From: Acidisarcina polymorpha
GTDB lineage: Bacteria; Acidobacteriota; Terriglobia; Terriglobales; Acidobacteriaceae
DNA: 64,000 nucleotides
Direction: 5' to 3'
NCBI RefSeq assembly: GCF_003330725.1
Contig: NZ_CP030840.1
Coordinates: 4,278,001 to 4,342,000 of the forward strand
In this document: piece after piece, positions 1 to 7,809 of the stretch
Layout: each line of letters starts with the position of its first letter
Position numbering within the stretch: the first letter of the stretch is position 1
Made by a program: the position numbers and the translations under genes
The notes under the pieces: model-generated
What the model was told of the DNA's origin: nothing
Databases searched by the model: none
What the model saw: only the letters and a program-made list of their open reading frames with translations

Positions 1-744
1 ATTCCCGCCAGCGACCTTCAGCGCCTCGCCCGTCACCCAGTGCGAGTCATCCGAAGCGAGGAACACCGCAACGGCGCCATAATCCTCCGGAGCGCCCACC
101 CGGCCAAGCGGAGTTTCCGCCTTGATCTTTTCGTAGAATTCTCCCTCATGCATCCCGACGGTCTTTATACCTTCTGTCATGACCAGGCCCGGATTGATCG
201 AGTTCACCCGGACCCCACGAGGCCCCAACTCACGAGCCAGCACGCCGGTGATCGTGTCCACCGCACCCTTGGTCGCCGTGTAGATCGAGCTGTACGGCGG
301 GTGGATATGGCTTACCACCGAACCTATGTTGATGATGCTGCCACCGGCTTCGCCGAAGTGCTTCACCGCCTCCTGCGTCGTCCGCAGCAGGCCGCGAACG
401 TTGGTGTTGAACATCCAGTCGAAGTCCTCGTCGGAGAACTGCTCGATTGGCGCAAATTTATACACGCCTGCATTATTCACCAGCACGTTTACCTTGCCCA
501 GAGCCTTTTCAGTCTCAGCAAAGATGCGTTCGACATCTCCGTTTTGAGCAACACTGCCGTGCACGGCAAAAGCCCTGCCGCCAGCCTGCTTGATCTTTTC
601 TACGACTCGCTCGGCGCCCGCCTTGTCCGAAGCGTAGTTCACTGCGACGGCCGCGCCGGCCGCGCCCAGCGATTCCGCAATGGCTGCCCCTATGCCCTTC
701 GACGCGCCGGTCACGAGGGCGACTTTTCCAGTTAGCTTACCCAT
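1..744 (-). CDS. SDR-family oxidoreductase, C-terminus cut by window start
   Basis: Classical short-chain dehydrogenase/reductase, an NAD(P)-dependent cytoplasmic enzyme of the 3-oxoacyl-ACP reductase/glucose dehydrogenase-like kind; the substrate cannot be told. Seen: N-terminal Rossmann motif TGASKGIG, the NNAG motif, the active-site Ser region (INIGSVVS) and Tyr-x3-Lys (YTATK), then the PG motif (INPGL). It starts at the ATG at 744 with AAGAGGTG just upstream. 248 codons are present and the frame runs off the window at the C-terminal (V)AGG region, so only a few residues are missing. It is divergent from the TetR gene at 889, with palindromic sites between them, so it is probably that repressor's target. 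The long open frame on the opposite strand is a shadow. Confidence 0.9.
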   Translation of the reverse strand, partial: MGKLTGKVALVTGASKGIGAAIAESLGAAGAAVAVNYASDKAGAERVVEKIKQAGGRAFAVHGSVAQNGDVERIFAETEKALGKVNVLVNNAGVYKFAPIEQFSDEDFDWMFNTNVRGLLRTTQEAVKHFGEAGGSIINIGSVVSHIHPPYSSIYTATKGAVDTITGVLARELGPRGVRVNSINPGLVMTEGIKTVGMHEGEFYEKIKAETPLGRVGAPEDYGAVAVFLASDDSHWVTGEALKVAGGN

Positions 745-809
745 ATCGTTCACCTCTTAAGTTTATTGTTAAGCAATATTCGTACGGTATGACTTGTGTT
801 CCCAATGAG

Positions 810-860
810 TGATACATATCATATCGTATCGTTACGTTTGTTTTGATACGTCCTGTATCA
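810..860. promoter_or_regulatory. Palindromic operator region between SDR and TetR genes
   Basis: TGATACGTCCTGTATCA (844-860) has perfect 6-base arms TGATAC/GTATCA around 5 bases. A second, looser pair lies at 810-815 (TGATAC) and 826-831 (GTATCG). Position in the divergent intergenic region, 29 bases or less before the TetR start, fits TetR autoregulation and control of the SDR gene. Binding is inferred, not shown. Confidence 0.5.
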
Positions 861-888
861 TTAAAGATTCAAGAGTTTGTTGGAGGTA

Positions 889-1497
889 ATGGGAGTGGAA
901 AGCGATCAAACCGAACCGCGCGCTGCCGGTGGAGGTCGACCCCGAAGTCCGCGTATTCACAAGGCCATTTTAAAGGCGGCGGTGGACCTTGTCCTGGAGC
1001 GCGGTTTCAGGGCGATCAGCATGGACGATATTGCCACCAGGGCAGAGGTTGGGCGCATGACAATCTACCGCCGGTGGTGCAACAAGGCAGCGATCATCAT
1101 GGATGCGTTCGTGGCCCGTGTCGACCCCGGTACTCTCTTCGTTCCTGCCCGGAGTTACACCGAGAGCATTCGCCTGCAGATGCGTTCAATGGCCCGGCTC
1201 TTCCGGGGCAAGGATGGAGCCCTCATCCGTACTCTTCTGGCTGAGGCACAATTCGATGCCAGGCTTGCCATTGAACTCCGCGACAGGTGGACAATGCCGA
1301 GACGAAAGATGGCGGTCGCATATTTCGAGCAAGGAATCGCAGGTGGGTTTCTTCGGGCGGATGTGGACCCGAACGCCATGATCGATATTCTGTACGCCCC
1401 TCTCTACTATCGTCTTCAAATGGGCACCGGCCCTTTATCGGACGCTTATGTCGATGAGGTTTTCGACCACGCCATGAAAGGGCTGGGGCGAGGATGA
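889..1497 (+). CDS. TetR/AcrR family transcriptional repressor
   Basis: DNA-binding repressor of about 200 aa. The N-terminal helix-turn-helix is clear: AVDLVLERGFRAISMDDIA, then RAEVGRMTIYRRW. The rest is a helical ligand-binding/dimer domain resembling the TetR_C_11 type; the ligand is unknown. Start choice is unsettled: GGAGG lies at 882-886, only 2 bases before ATG 889 but 8 bases before GTG 895, and a TTG at 877 also opens the frame; 895 has the best spacing. It is divergently paired with the SDR gene at 1-744, the usual arrangement for a repressor and its target enzyme, with an inverted repeat just ahead of the start. Confidence 0.85.
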   Translation: MGVESDQTEPRAAGGGRPRSPRIHKAILKAAVDLVLERGFRAISMDDIATRAEVGRMTIYRRWCNKAAIIMDAFVARVDPGTLFVPARSYTESIRLQMRSMARLFRGKDGALIRTLLAEAQFDARLAIELRDRWTMPRRKMAVAYFEQGIAGGFLRADVDPNAMIDILYAPLYYRLQMGTGPLSDAYVDEVFDHAMKGLGRG

Positions 1498-1758
1498 GCG
1501 ACGCTGGCCGATAGCATTGATCTCTTTAGGCAATGGGAGTCATTGAGGATCCTGCCATCCGTCACAAGAGAACTGATAACGGCAGTTGCCGCCATTGAAA
1601 CGATCACGCCGAAAGGTAGGAAAAAGCGAGGGACCTCATCGAAAACTTCCATATCACCCAGCTTTTTGGAAGGCTCGTGAGCTTGGACTTCCAACAACAT
1701 CGCGCAGTGACTTCCCCTCGTTTTTGCAAAGCTGCTAATCTATTGGCAACACTCACGT

Positions 1759-1845
1759 GGAGGGATGTGTGAGCGGTTGAAACAGGCGGTCTTGAAAACC
1801 GCTTTACCTTAACAGGTAACGGGGGTTCGAATCCCTCTCCCTCCG
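1759..1845 (+). tRNA. tRNA-Ser (anticodon UGA)
   Basis: Complete class II tRNA. The acceptor stem GGAGGGA (1759-1765) pairs with TCCCTCC (1838-1844) and the discriminator base is G1845. The anticodon arm GCGGT/ACCGC encloses loop CTTGAAA with anticodon TGA at 1793-1795. A long variable arm built from TACCT/AGGTA follows, as expected for serine tRNA, and the T arm has loop TTCGAAT. The 3' CCA is not encoded (GCCG follows). tRNA genes are common integration sites, but no integrase or duplicated 3' end was seen downstream. Confidence 0.97.
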
Positions 1846-2189
1846 CCGTTTAATATGTCAATGTTTGGGTTTGCGCGAACATTGATCGCTTTTGTTTCGC
1901 TCTCGACGTGTCTGCTTTAGTTGACAATAAGGATCGATAGGGAGCAAGGCCCCAACCCGTGACCGACGCCTCTTCCGGGTCACTCGCTGGTCTTCAAACT
2001 CGAACTGTGGCTCCCGTTCTCCGACTCAAGAACAATCGAGAGCACGTCTACACTCTCCCGCGCCATCGCCACAACTCGCAATGACCGAAAGCCCGATAAG
2101 GCAAACAAGGGCAAGAAGAGAGAGCAAGTCCGACATTTCCACGCCGCCTCTGCTTCTTCTCGGCAGCGCCCATTCCGGTCAATCCTGCG
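1846..2189. other. Intergenic stretch without a recognisable gene
   Basis: This lies between the tRNA and the 3' end of the SnoaL-like gene. I see no convincing coding frame, repeat or RNA structure. The tRNA end is not repeated here. Confidence 0.5.
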
Positions 2190-2573
2190 TCACCCGATCT
2201 GCTGCACCCATTGGCTGCGCCACGATGGAGCCTCAAAAGGATCCGCGAAATATTGTGTCTCGTGCACGACCTTGGAGTCGCGGAATTCCATAATACTTAC
2301 TGTATATACCGGCCGGCCCTGGTAGGTGATTGTGTATTCCGTGATCCAGAGATCACCTCGTCCGAGAATTCGCTTGACGTTGAAGCCCGACGGCTTGCCT
2401 GGATGATGGCTCCGTAAGGCCTGCAAATTCTTGCGCCCGAAGATTCGTTCGCCTGATTGGGGATAATCGCAGATAGCATCATCCTCGTAAATCTCATGTT
2501 CCGCGTTTACATCGCCGGCTGCTGACGCCTGCCAGTGCGCGTCCAGGGCCTCAAGTATCTGTTCCTCTGGCAT
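2190..2573 (-). CDS. SnoaL-like/NTF2-fold small protein
   Basis: A 127-residue protein of the SnoaL-like (NTF2-fold) superfamily, which forms small cone-shaped alpha+beta barrels used as cyclases, isomerases or binding proteins. Seen: the N-terminal helix (ILEALDAHWQASAAGDVNAE), the acidic strand EIYEDDAICDYPQSGE, and the C-terminal strand pair ending in the ETQYFADPFEAPSWR region. The start is ATG 2573 with GGAG six bases upstream; a TTG four codons earlier is less likely because it overlaps that GGAG. It stands alone, downstream of and on the same strand as the xylanase, with 140 bases between. The substrate is unknown. Confidence 0.75.
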   Translation of the reverse strand: MPEEQILEALDAHWQASAAGDVNAEHEIYEDDAICDYPQSGERIFGRKNLQALRSHHPGKPSGFNVKRILGRGDLWITEYTITYQGRPVYTVSIMEFRDSKVVHETQYFADPFEAPSWRSQWVQQIG

Positions 2574-2716
2574 TGGGCTCTCCAAGTGCGGTTTGATAGT
2601 CGTCTACCTTGCGTAAGAACAATATCCGGACTTCCGGCGCGATCTAATTCGATCACCCAACAGCCTCTTGCTCTCGCTCCGCCATTCATCAAAGGTCATT
2701 CAGTGGATCGGCGATG

Positions 2717-5695
2717 TCACTCGCAGTCTTTTCGGCCGCGGAGTTCTCTCACATAGGTTCCAGTGTGATAGGTCGCTGAACTCCATGGCACTTCCAAAAC
2801 AAAGCGCGAAGATTCGGAGCAACCACTGAAATCAATCGTAAACTCGGCGCCGGAGGAACCACTTGTTGGAATATCTCCCAGTGCGATCGGGTAAGTACCC
2901 GGCGCGTGAATGACTGGCGAGCAGCGTCGCCCTTCCGTCTGCCGAAGCTCGAAGGCGTTTAGAAGGGTTGCGTAGGCAGGCCCAACGTCACCATTCGCTG
3001 CGGTCAGCGTCAATGCAATCTGATCCGGCCCAATCCTTCTCGTCGTGCTCGTGAACTTCAAACCGTAGCCAGGCAGCCTGGTTGGATCGACAATACCCCA
3101 GTAGGCGGGCTTAGCATGCAGCTGCATGTTGAAGGGCAGCGGATAGTCGGTGCGCACTACCGGGAAGCTATCCAGCCAGGTATCGTCGTCCGCCATCCCC
3201 CAGAAGGTCACGGCGCTGATCTTCCCCTTGAGGTGCCGGAATGCGTCAAAGTATTTCTTGTAGAGCCAGCCTTGCTCGGCCAGGATTGACGCCGGTACAT
3301 TATTGCCGTAGTTCGAGCTGTCGTCTCCGCCATTGTAGACACTTAGGTCCAACTCGGTAATCTGTTGTTCCAGATCCGGGAGTTCAGCGTGCACCGTGTC
3401 GATAGCATGGACCATCGACTCAGTAGTCGGATAGTTAATCTGATTGTGCATCTCATGACCAATGGCATTGACCGGAACGCCTCGATCGCGTAGCTCATGT
3501 AACACCTTTACCAGGCACGCCAGCTTAGCTGGGTCGGTGGTGCTGTACTCGTTGATAAACAGCTTTGTACCTGCCGGTGCATATTCCTTGGCCGCCTTGA
3601 AAGCGATATCGATATAGCTCGGACCCAGGACTTGATAGAACGGGCCGTGCTGGAGACAATCCGGTTGCGTCGGATCGATCGGCTCGTTGACTACGTCCCA
3701 CGCGTACACCTTGGAGCCAAAGTGCTGGACTTCGTTCTGAATGTGCTCTTGAATATTGGCGGTCACAACTGCTTGATTTGCGGGTGAGTTGGTCCCATCT
3801 CCGGTTGCATAGGCTGGAACCTGCTCGCCGGTTGCCCACACCAGGTTCTGTCCGCGTACTTTCATCTCGGCACAGACTGCCTCACCAACCTCGGCATCAC
3901 CGTTTTCGTATGTGAAAGTTCCTTTGGTAGCCTCCACGGAACTCCACTTCAAGTCATTTCCCGGAGTCATGCTGTCGAAGTGCTTCATCAGTAACTGCGC
4001 ATGCGGCCCGGAGAGGTCGGTCGTATCGACCTCCGCGCCTATCGGAAAGAAATCGGCGAAGGTCTTATAGATTGAGGGAATGTTTTTCTGAATGGTCGGC
4101 GGCGGAACATAGGTGAGCTGGAAGTCGTCGATGTAAAACGACGCGAGGTCACTTCCCGATGCTGGTACTGTCTGAAAATACAAATATGCGGCGCCCGGGT
4201 CGAAGCTGTTCGACATGTTATATCCGGTGACGCTAATCTGGTGCCATTTTCCGTCTGCCGGGACAGTTACCCCGGGGTAGCCCGTCACGCTCGAATAAGT
4301 TGTGTTGCCGTTGAGCGTGGTCTGAAGGCTCAAATTGATCACGTGGCTTGAGCCGTCGGTGGGTTGCATCAACACCGACGCACTGATGTTGTACTCGGAA
4401 CCGTTGTACATCTTGTCATTGACGCTGATCTGCGGTCCATCGTAGTTCGCGATTCTGCCGGTAGTCAGCAGGCTGAGTGGATCGCCGTTCGGATCAAGGA
4501 CGGGTGGAGCGGTATTGGTTAAAGTGGAACTCCCGGTACGCGAACTCCAGCCGTCGAGGTCTCCATCCGCAAAGGTAGTGGTGATGCCGCTGTTGTCTTG
4601 TTGACTGGGGCTGAGTGGCGCAGGCGACAGCTCTCCAATCGTGACGTCGCTGATATAGAACGAATCGGTCGCGCTGCTGGACTGGATATATAAAGTAAGA
4701 CTGCTGGGTGGTCCCGGGAGATTGCTGTAGCTGAATGTCCCCTGCACTTTGGTCCAGGTTGTAGTGGAAAGGGCTGCTGAGGTTGCAACCGTACCGTAAG
4801 CTCCAGAGCTTGCGCAGTCCGCCGTCTTGGTCGAGATCGTCGCCGTCGGGTTACTGCTATCTGTAGCGGCGAGCAAGACATAAGCGGAGATCTGGTACGT
4901 CGCGCCCGCCACTACGTTGTTCACACCAAGCAGATTGAGGCTCGGGCCCATATAACCGGCCGTGCGGTTGGTGACGAGGAGACTATGCGTGTCGCCATTC
5001 GGATCGGGTAAAGGCGGGGCGGTATTGGTCAGAGTTGCCGATCCGAATGGCGTCCATCCATCCAGACCTCCATCGGCGAAGGTATAGGCGGCAATTGGCG
5101 TGCCGCCCGGAGGGGGCGCAGTCTCAGTAATGACCACGTCGTCCAGGAAAAGTGATTGCGCACTCGTAGCACCTACTAACTGCGCGTAAAGAGTTAACCC
5201 GGTTTCTGTCGTGCTGGCGGTATAGGTTCCGCCGATCTGTACCCATCCAGAGTCTGAAACGGGGACCTGGTAGCTTCCTATTGTGTCGTAGCAGGTCCCG
5301 CCTGAGCAACTGGGATCGCTTCGCTTCATGGTAAAGTCTACGTTGCCTGCGCTTTCGCCGCTGGTGAGTTCGACATAGCCCGTGATCGTGTACTTCGCTC
5401 CGGGTAACAAGACACTGTTCAGCGAAATCGAAGGCCCACCCGCGCCACTCGAACTCGTGGTAGTGAGCAAACTGTGGGAGCCGGAGTAGGCAGCGGCGGT
5501 TGTAGCGATAGGAGTAGTTGCACCGTTGAAAGAACTCCAACCATCGGCAGTTCCGTCTTCGAAGCTGTAAGTTGCAACTGTTTGAGCCCGCAATGGAACG
5601 GTGGCCATTAGCGTCAAAACGAAGGCAAAGGCGGCAACAATTGCTATCCGGATTGGCTGTTGGCTTGCCGTGCAGATTCTCGATAGACGAAACAT
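2717..5695 (-). CDS. Secreted GH10 endo-1,4-beta-xylanase with three N-terminal CBM-like modules
   Basis: Secreted enzyme predicted to cut the xylan backbone. 992 aa. Residues 1-38 are a signal peptide ending LRAQ. Three similar carbohydrate-binding modules (CBM4/9 type) follow at about 39-192, 200-355 and 372-528; each begins YxFxDGxxDGWxxxxG or the like and ends with a FYIxDV-type strand. The GH10 barrel spans about 540-880. The acid/base Glu is in WDVVNEP (E671) and the nucleophile Glu in ITELD (E781). A beta-rich tail follows. Odd: the normally strict RGHTLVWH segment reads RGQNLVWAT (614-622), so two conserved subsite residues are changed; activity may be altered. Start ATG 5695 has AGGAA upstream. 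It is monocistronic as far as can be seen and fits the plant-polysaccharide theme of the window. Confidence 0.9.
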   Translation of the reverse strand: MFRLSRICTASQQPIRIAIVAAFAFVLTLMATVPLRAQTVATYSFEDGTADGWSSFNGATTPIATTAAAYSGSHSLLTTTSSSGAGGPSISLNSVLLPGAKYTITGYVELTSGESAGNVDFTMKRSDPSCSGGTCYDTIGSYQVPVSDSGWVQIGGTYTASTTETGLTLYAQLVGATSAQSLFLDDVVITETAPPPGGTPIAAYTFADGGLDGWTPFGSATLTNTAPPLPDPNGDTHSLLVTNRTAGYMGPSLNLLGVNNVVAGATYQISAYVLLAATDSSNPTATISTKTADCASSGAYGTVATSAALSTTTWTKVQGTFSYSNLPGPPSSLTLYIQSSSATDSFYISDVTIGELSPAPLSPSQQDNSGITTTFADGDLDGWSSRTGSSTLTNTAPPVLDPNGDPLSLLTTGRIANYDGPQISVNDKMYNGSEYNISASVLMQPTDGSSHVINLSLQTTLNGNTTYSSVTGYPGVTVPADGKWHQISVTGYNMSNSFDPGAAYLYFQTVPASGSDLASFYIDDFQLTYVPPPTIQKNIPSIYKTFADFFPIGAEVDTTDLSGPHAQLLMKHFDSMTPGNDLKWSSVEATKGTFTYENGDAEVGEAVCAEMKVRGQNLVWATGEQVPAYATGDGTNSPANQAVVTANIQEHIQNEVQHFGSKVYAWDVVNEPIDPTQPDCLQHGPFYQVLGPSYIDIAFKAAKEYAPAGTKLFINEYSTTDPAKLACLVKVLHELRDRGVPVNAIGHEMHNQINYPTTESMVHAIDTVHAELPDLEQQITELDLSVYNGGDDSSNYGNNVPASILAEQGWLYKKYFDAFRHLKGKISAVTFWGMADDDTWLDSFPVVRTDYPLPFNMQLHAKPAYWGIVDPTRLPGYGLKFTSTTRRIGPDQIALTLTAANGDVGPAYATLLNAFELRQTEGRRCSPVIHAPGTYPIALGDIPTSGSSGAEFTIDFSGCSESSRFVLEVPWSSATYHTGTYVRELRGRKDCE

Positions 5696-5988
5696 TGCGG
5701 GTTTCCTTTGGATTCAGAATGGCGCGCCCAGGCAAGCAACATTTCCCGTTGCTGCCAGTGATCTTCGTTCGACAGCAGTAAGACGATTTACTGCCCGGCC
5801 GCCAATATAGAACATTCCTACGATGACATGTCAAGTTTGCTAATTTGTGACGTCGAAAGAACGGAATTGGGGCCGAGTCACTTCGACGCATACTTACATG
5901 CGCGTGGTGCCGGACGGTCGTTCGCCATGAAACCCGCGCTCGAAACAAAGCAGTCGCGAGGGGATCCTAACCTGTTGGTCTCGAAGGT

Positions 5989-7419
5989 CTACTGCATTCC
6001 GAGCTCGCTTAGAAGCTTTGGGTTAGCTTCGTCGGTGGCTAATAAGTTGTGGCAGACGGAACAATCGTTGCTAATGCTTGCGCCGGCCTTGGTGTTGTGA
6101 CTTCCATCATGGCAGCGGAAGCAGCCCGGGTAGTCGTTGTGACCGAGGTTGTTTGGATGAGTACCCCAGGTCACATTCATAAATGGAAAGACATTTCTGC
6201 TGTAAATAGTGGCGAGAGTCTTTGCAGCTTGGTCGATCTGGGTTTGCTGTCCGTTCCAGATGGCGGGATATTGAGATTGGTAGAAGTCTTTTAAGCCGAA
6301 GACGATCCTGGACCTGGCAATTTCAGGCGAGGGATATACCGCTTTTAGTAGAGCCAGACTTTCTTTATGGACGAATGGCAAAGACGCATTCGGGCTGCCC
6401 TGTGCCATATTTCTGTTGAGTACTTCCTCGGGAGTGTCAAAGGAGTGGGCTGCGCGATTATGGCAGTCGATGCAATCCATGACATGTTTCTGGCCTGTAA
6501 CTGAGCCCTTTGCATCGCTGGAAACAAACTCTGACACCGAACCATCATCATTGGTCTTGCCGACCCATGGAATGCTCTGGTGCGTCGAGTCGGTGGCAAT
6601 GTATTCGATATGACCCATGTGCGCGCCGTGAATTCCGCTTAGTTGCGAAGCAGAGTTACGGCCGCCCACATGCAGCAATACAAGAGAGTGGGTTAGTGTG
6701 TTGTTTTCGTCGTCTCCATAGGACGAACTCACGACAAGCTTGTCACCGACGTAATTGCCCGGGTTGTGGCAGTTCAAACAGGTCGTCTGCGCAGCGGGGA
6801 TCTTATCTCCTGCGAGGATCGGCCGCGGATAGTTATGAAGGACTACCATCAGAAGCTGCTTGGTTCCGTTCAGTTTGGCTTTAACGAACCCTGCGCCGCC
6901 GGCCGCAATATGACAATCGGTGCAGGCTACTCCGGCGTGGGCAGAGAAATGATACGCCGTCCACTCAGGCGCCATCACATGACAGGAAGTGCCGCAGAAG
7001 GACGGTGTATCCATGTAGGCCACTCCGCGATAGCTCGCAGTGCCGACGATCACAAAATTGATGAAGGTGGCGATCACAACAAATTCGATCCCGTGCCGGA
7101 AGACCGGATCACGCGGGTCAACCTCAGGAAAAATGAATGGTACCTGGCCGGCAGCCTTGAGCTTCTTTCTTCTCCAAAGGATGCCCACAGGAATCAGAGC
7201 AAGCCCAAAGAGGAAGACTGCCGGCAGGATCAAGTCGAGAATGATGCCAAGATAGGGATTCGAGGAACCGCCGTGTCCAAAGAGGGCAACAACCCAAAAG
7301 CCAACCAGCGTGAAGGCTGCAGCGCTGGTAAGCGCCCCGCCGAGCAGACTAACGCGATTGTTCCCGTAAAAGAAAAAAGGCCGAAGCCAGGCTCCTTTGA
7401 ATCCCGTGGCGGCTGGCAT
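5989..7419 (-). CDS. NapC/NirT-type multihaem cytochrome c with three TM helices (ImcH-like quinol oxidase)
   Basis: Probable inner-membrane cytochrome that takes electrons from the quinone pool into the periplasm. 476 aa. Three hydrophobic segments (about 20-48, 55-85, 108-130) precede the haem domain, the layout known for Geobacter ImcH rather than single-TM NapC. Haem motifs in order: CGTSCH, CTDCH, CLNCH, CIDCH, CFRCH, CSVCH. The first is a non-standard C-x3-C-H, a variant I recall from related multihaem families; five are classical. It is the last gene of a four-gene minus-strand operon, 11 bases after the small cytochrome. ATG 7419 follows GGGGG at about 6 bases. Assignment to the quinol-oxidising role is by layout and neighbours. 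Confidence 0.85.
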   Translation of the reverse strand: MPAATGFKGAWLRPFFFYGNNRVSLLGGALTSAAAFTLVGFWVVALFGHGGSSNPYLGIILDLILPAVFLFGLALIPVGILWRRKKLKAAGQVPFIFPEVDPRDPVFRHGIEFVVIATFINFVIVGTASYRGVAYMDTPSFCGTSCHVMAPEWTAYHFSAHAGVACTDCHIAAGGAGFVKAKLNGTKQLLMVVLHNYPRPILAGDKIPAAQTTCLNCHNPGNYVGDKLVVSSSYGDDENNTLTHSLVLLHVGGRNSASQLSGIHGAHMGHIEYIATDSTHQSIPWVGKTNDDGSVSEFVSSDAKGSVTGQKHVMDCIDCHNRAAHSFDTPEEVLNRNMAQGSPNASLPFVHKESLALLKAVYPSPEIARSRIVFGLKDFYQSQYPAIWNGQQTQIDQAAKTLATIYSRNVFPFMNVTWGTHPNNLGHNDYPGCFRCHDGSHNTKAGASISNDCSVCHNLLATDEANPKLLSELGMQ

Positions 7420-7430
7420 CTATGCCCCCG

Positions 7431-7751
7431 TTATTTTTGTAGCGTTCGGATATAGGAGACGACTTCGGTGATTTGGGCATCGGAAAGCTTACCGGCATAT
7501 GCTGGCATCTTTCCTTTTCCATTTTTTGTCGCCGAGACTAAATCCGCGTCTGTGGCTTTCACCAGGTCAGGCGAATTGAACGGAATTGCTTTCATCGCCT
7601 TTCCCGCTGGAGTGGCTCCCAGACCGTCCGCTCCATGGCACATCGCGCACTTCGACTTGTAGGTCGCTGCGCCAGAATCCTGGGCAAGGACGCTTGCGGC
7701 GGTTGAGAGTGCCATGGCACAGATGACTGCAGCGATAGTTCTATTTCTCAT
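7431..7751 (-). CDS. Small periplasmic class I cytochrome c (c6/c-555-like)
   Basis: A 106-aa mono-haem electron carrier. Signal peptide at residues 1-23 (ending SVLAQ), haem-binding CAMCH, and a Met axial ligand candidate in GKGKMPAYAGKLSDAQ, followed by the C-terminal helix VVSYIRTL typical of cytochrome c6-like folds. Start ATG 7751 has AAGGAGA 8 bases upstream. It lies between the outer-membrane barrel gene (58 bases upstream) and the NapC-like gene (11 bases downstream), so it probably shuttles electrons across the periplasm between the inner-membrane cytochrome and the decahaem protein. Confidence 0.92.
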   Translation of the reverse strand: MRNRTIAAVICAMALSTAASVLAQDSGAATYKSKCAMCHGADGLGATPAGKAMKAIPFNSPDLVKATDADLVSATKNGKGKMPAYAGKLSDAQITEVVSYIRTLQK

Positions 7752-7809
7752 GGTTCGATCTCCTTGTCACATCTGTAACGGTATGCGCATATGTCCGTTG
7801 GGGTTCCGA

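Noticed and set aside
1446-1700. 84-codon minus-strand frame with one hydrophobic stretch
   Set aside because: Overlaps the TetR 3' end antisense and has no ribosome site or family match; the single TM-like run is not enough.
1845-2190. tRNA-Ser as an integration site of a genomic island
   Set aside because: No integrase, no duplicated tRNA 3' end and no shift in gene content at the tRNA.
5124-5948. 274-codon minus-strand frame over the xylanase start
   Set aside because: Shifted frame of the xylanase signal peptide and first CBM; Arg/Ser/Cys-rich and unlike any family.
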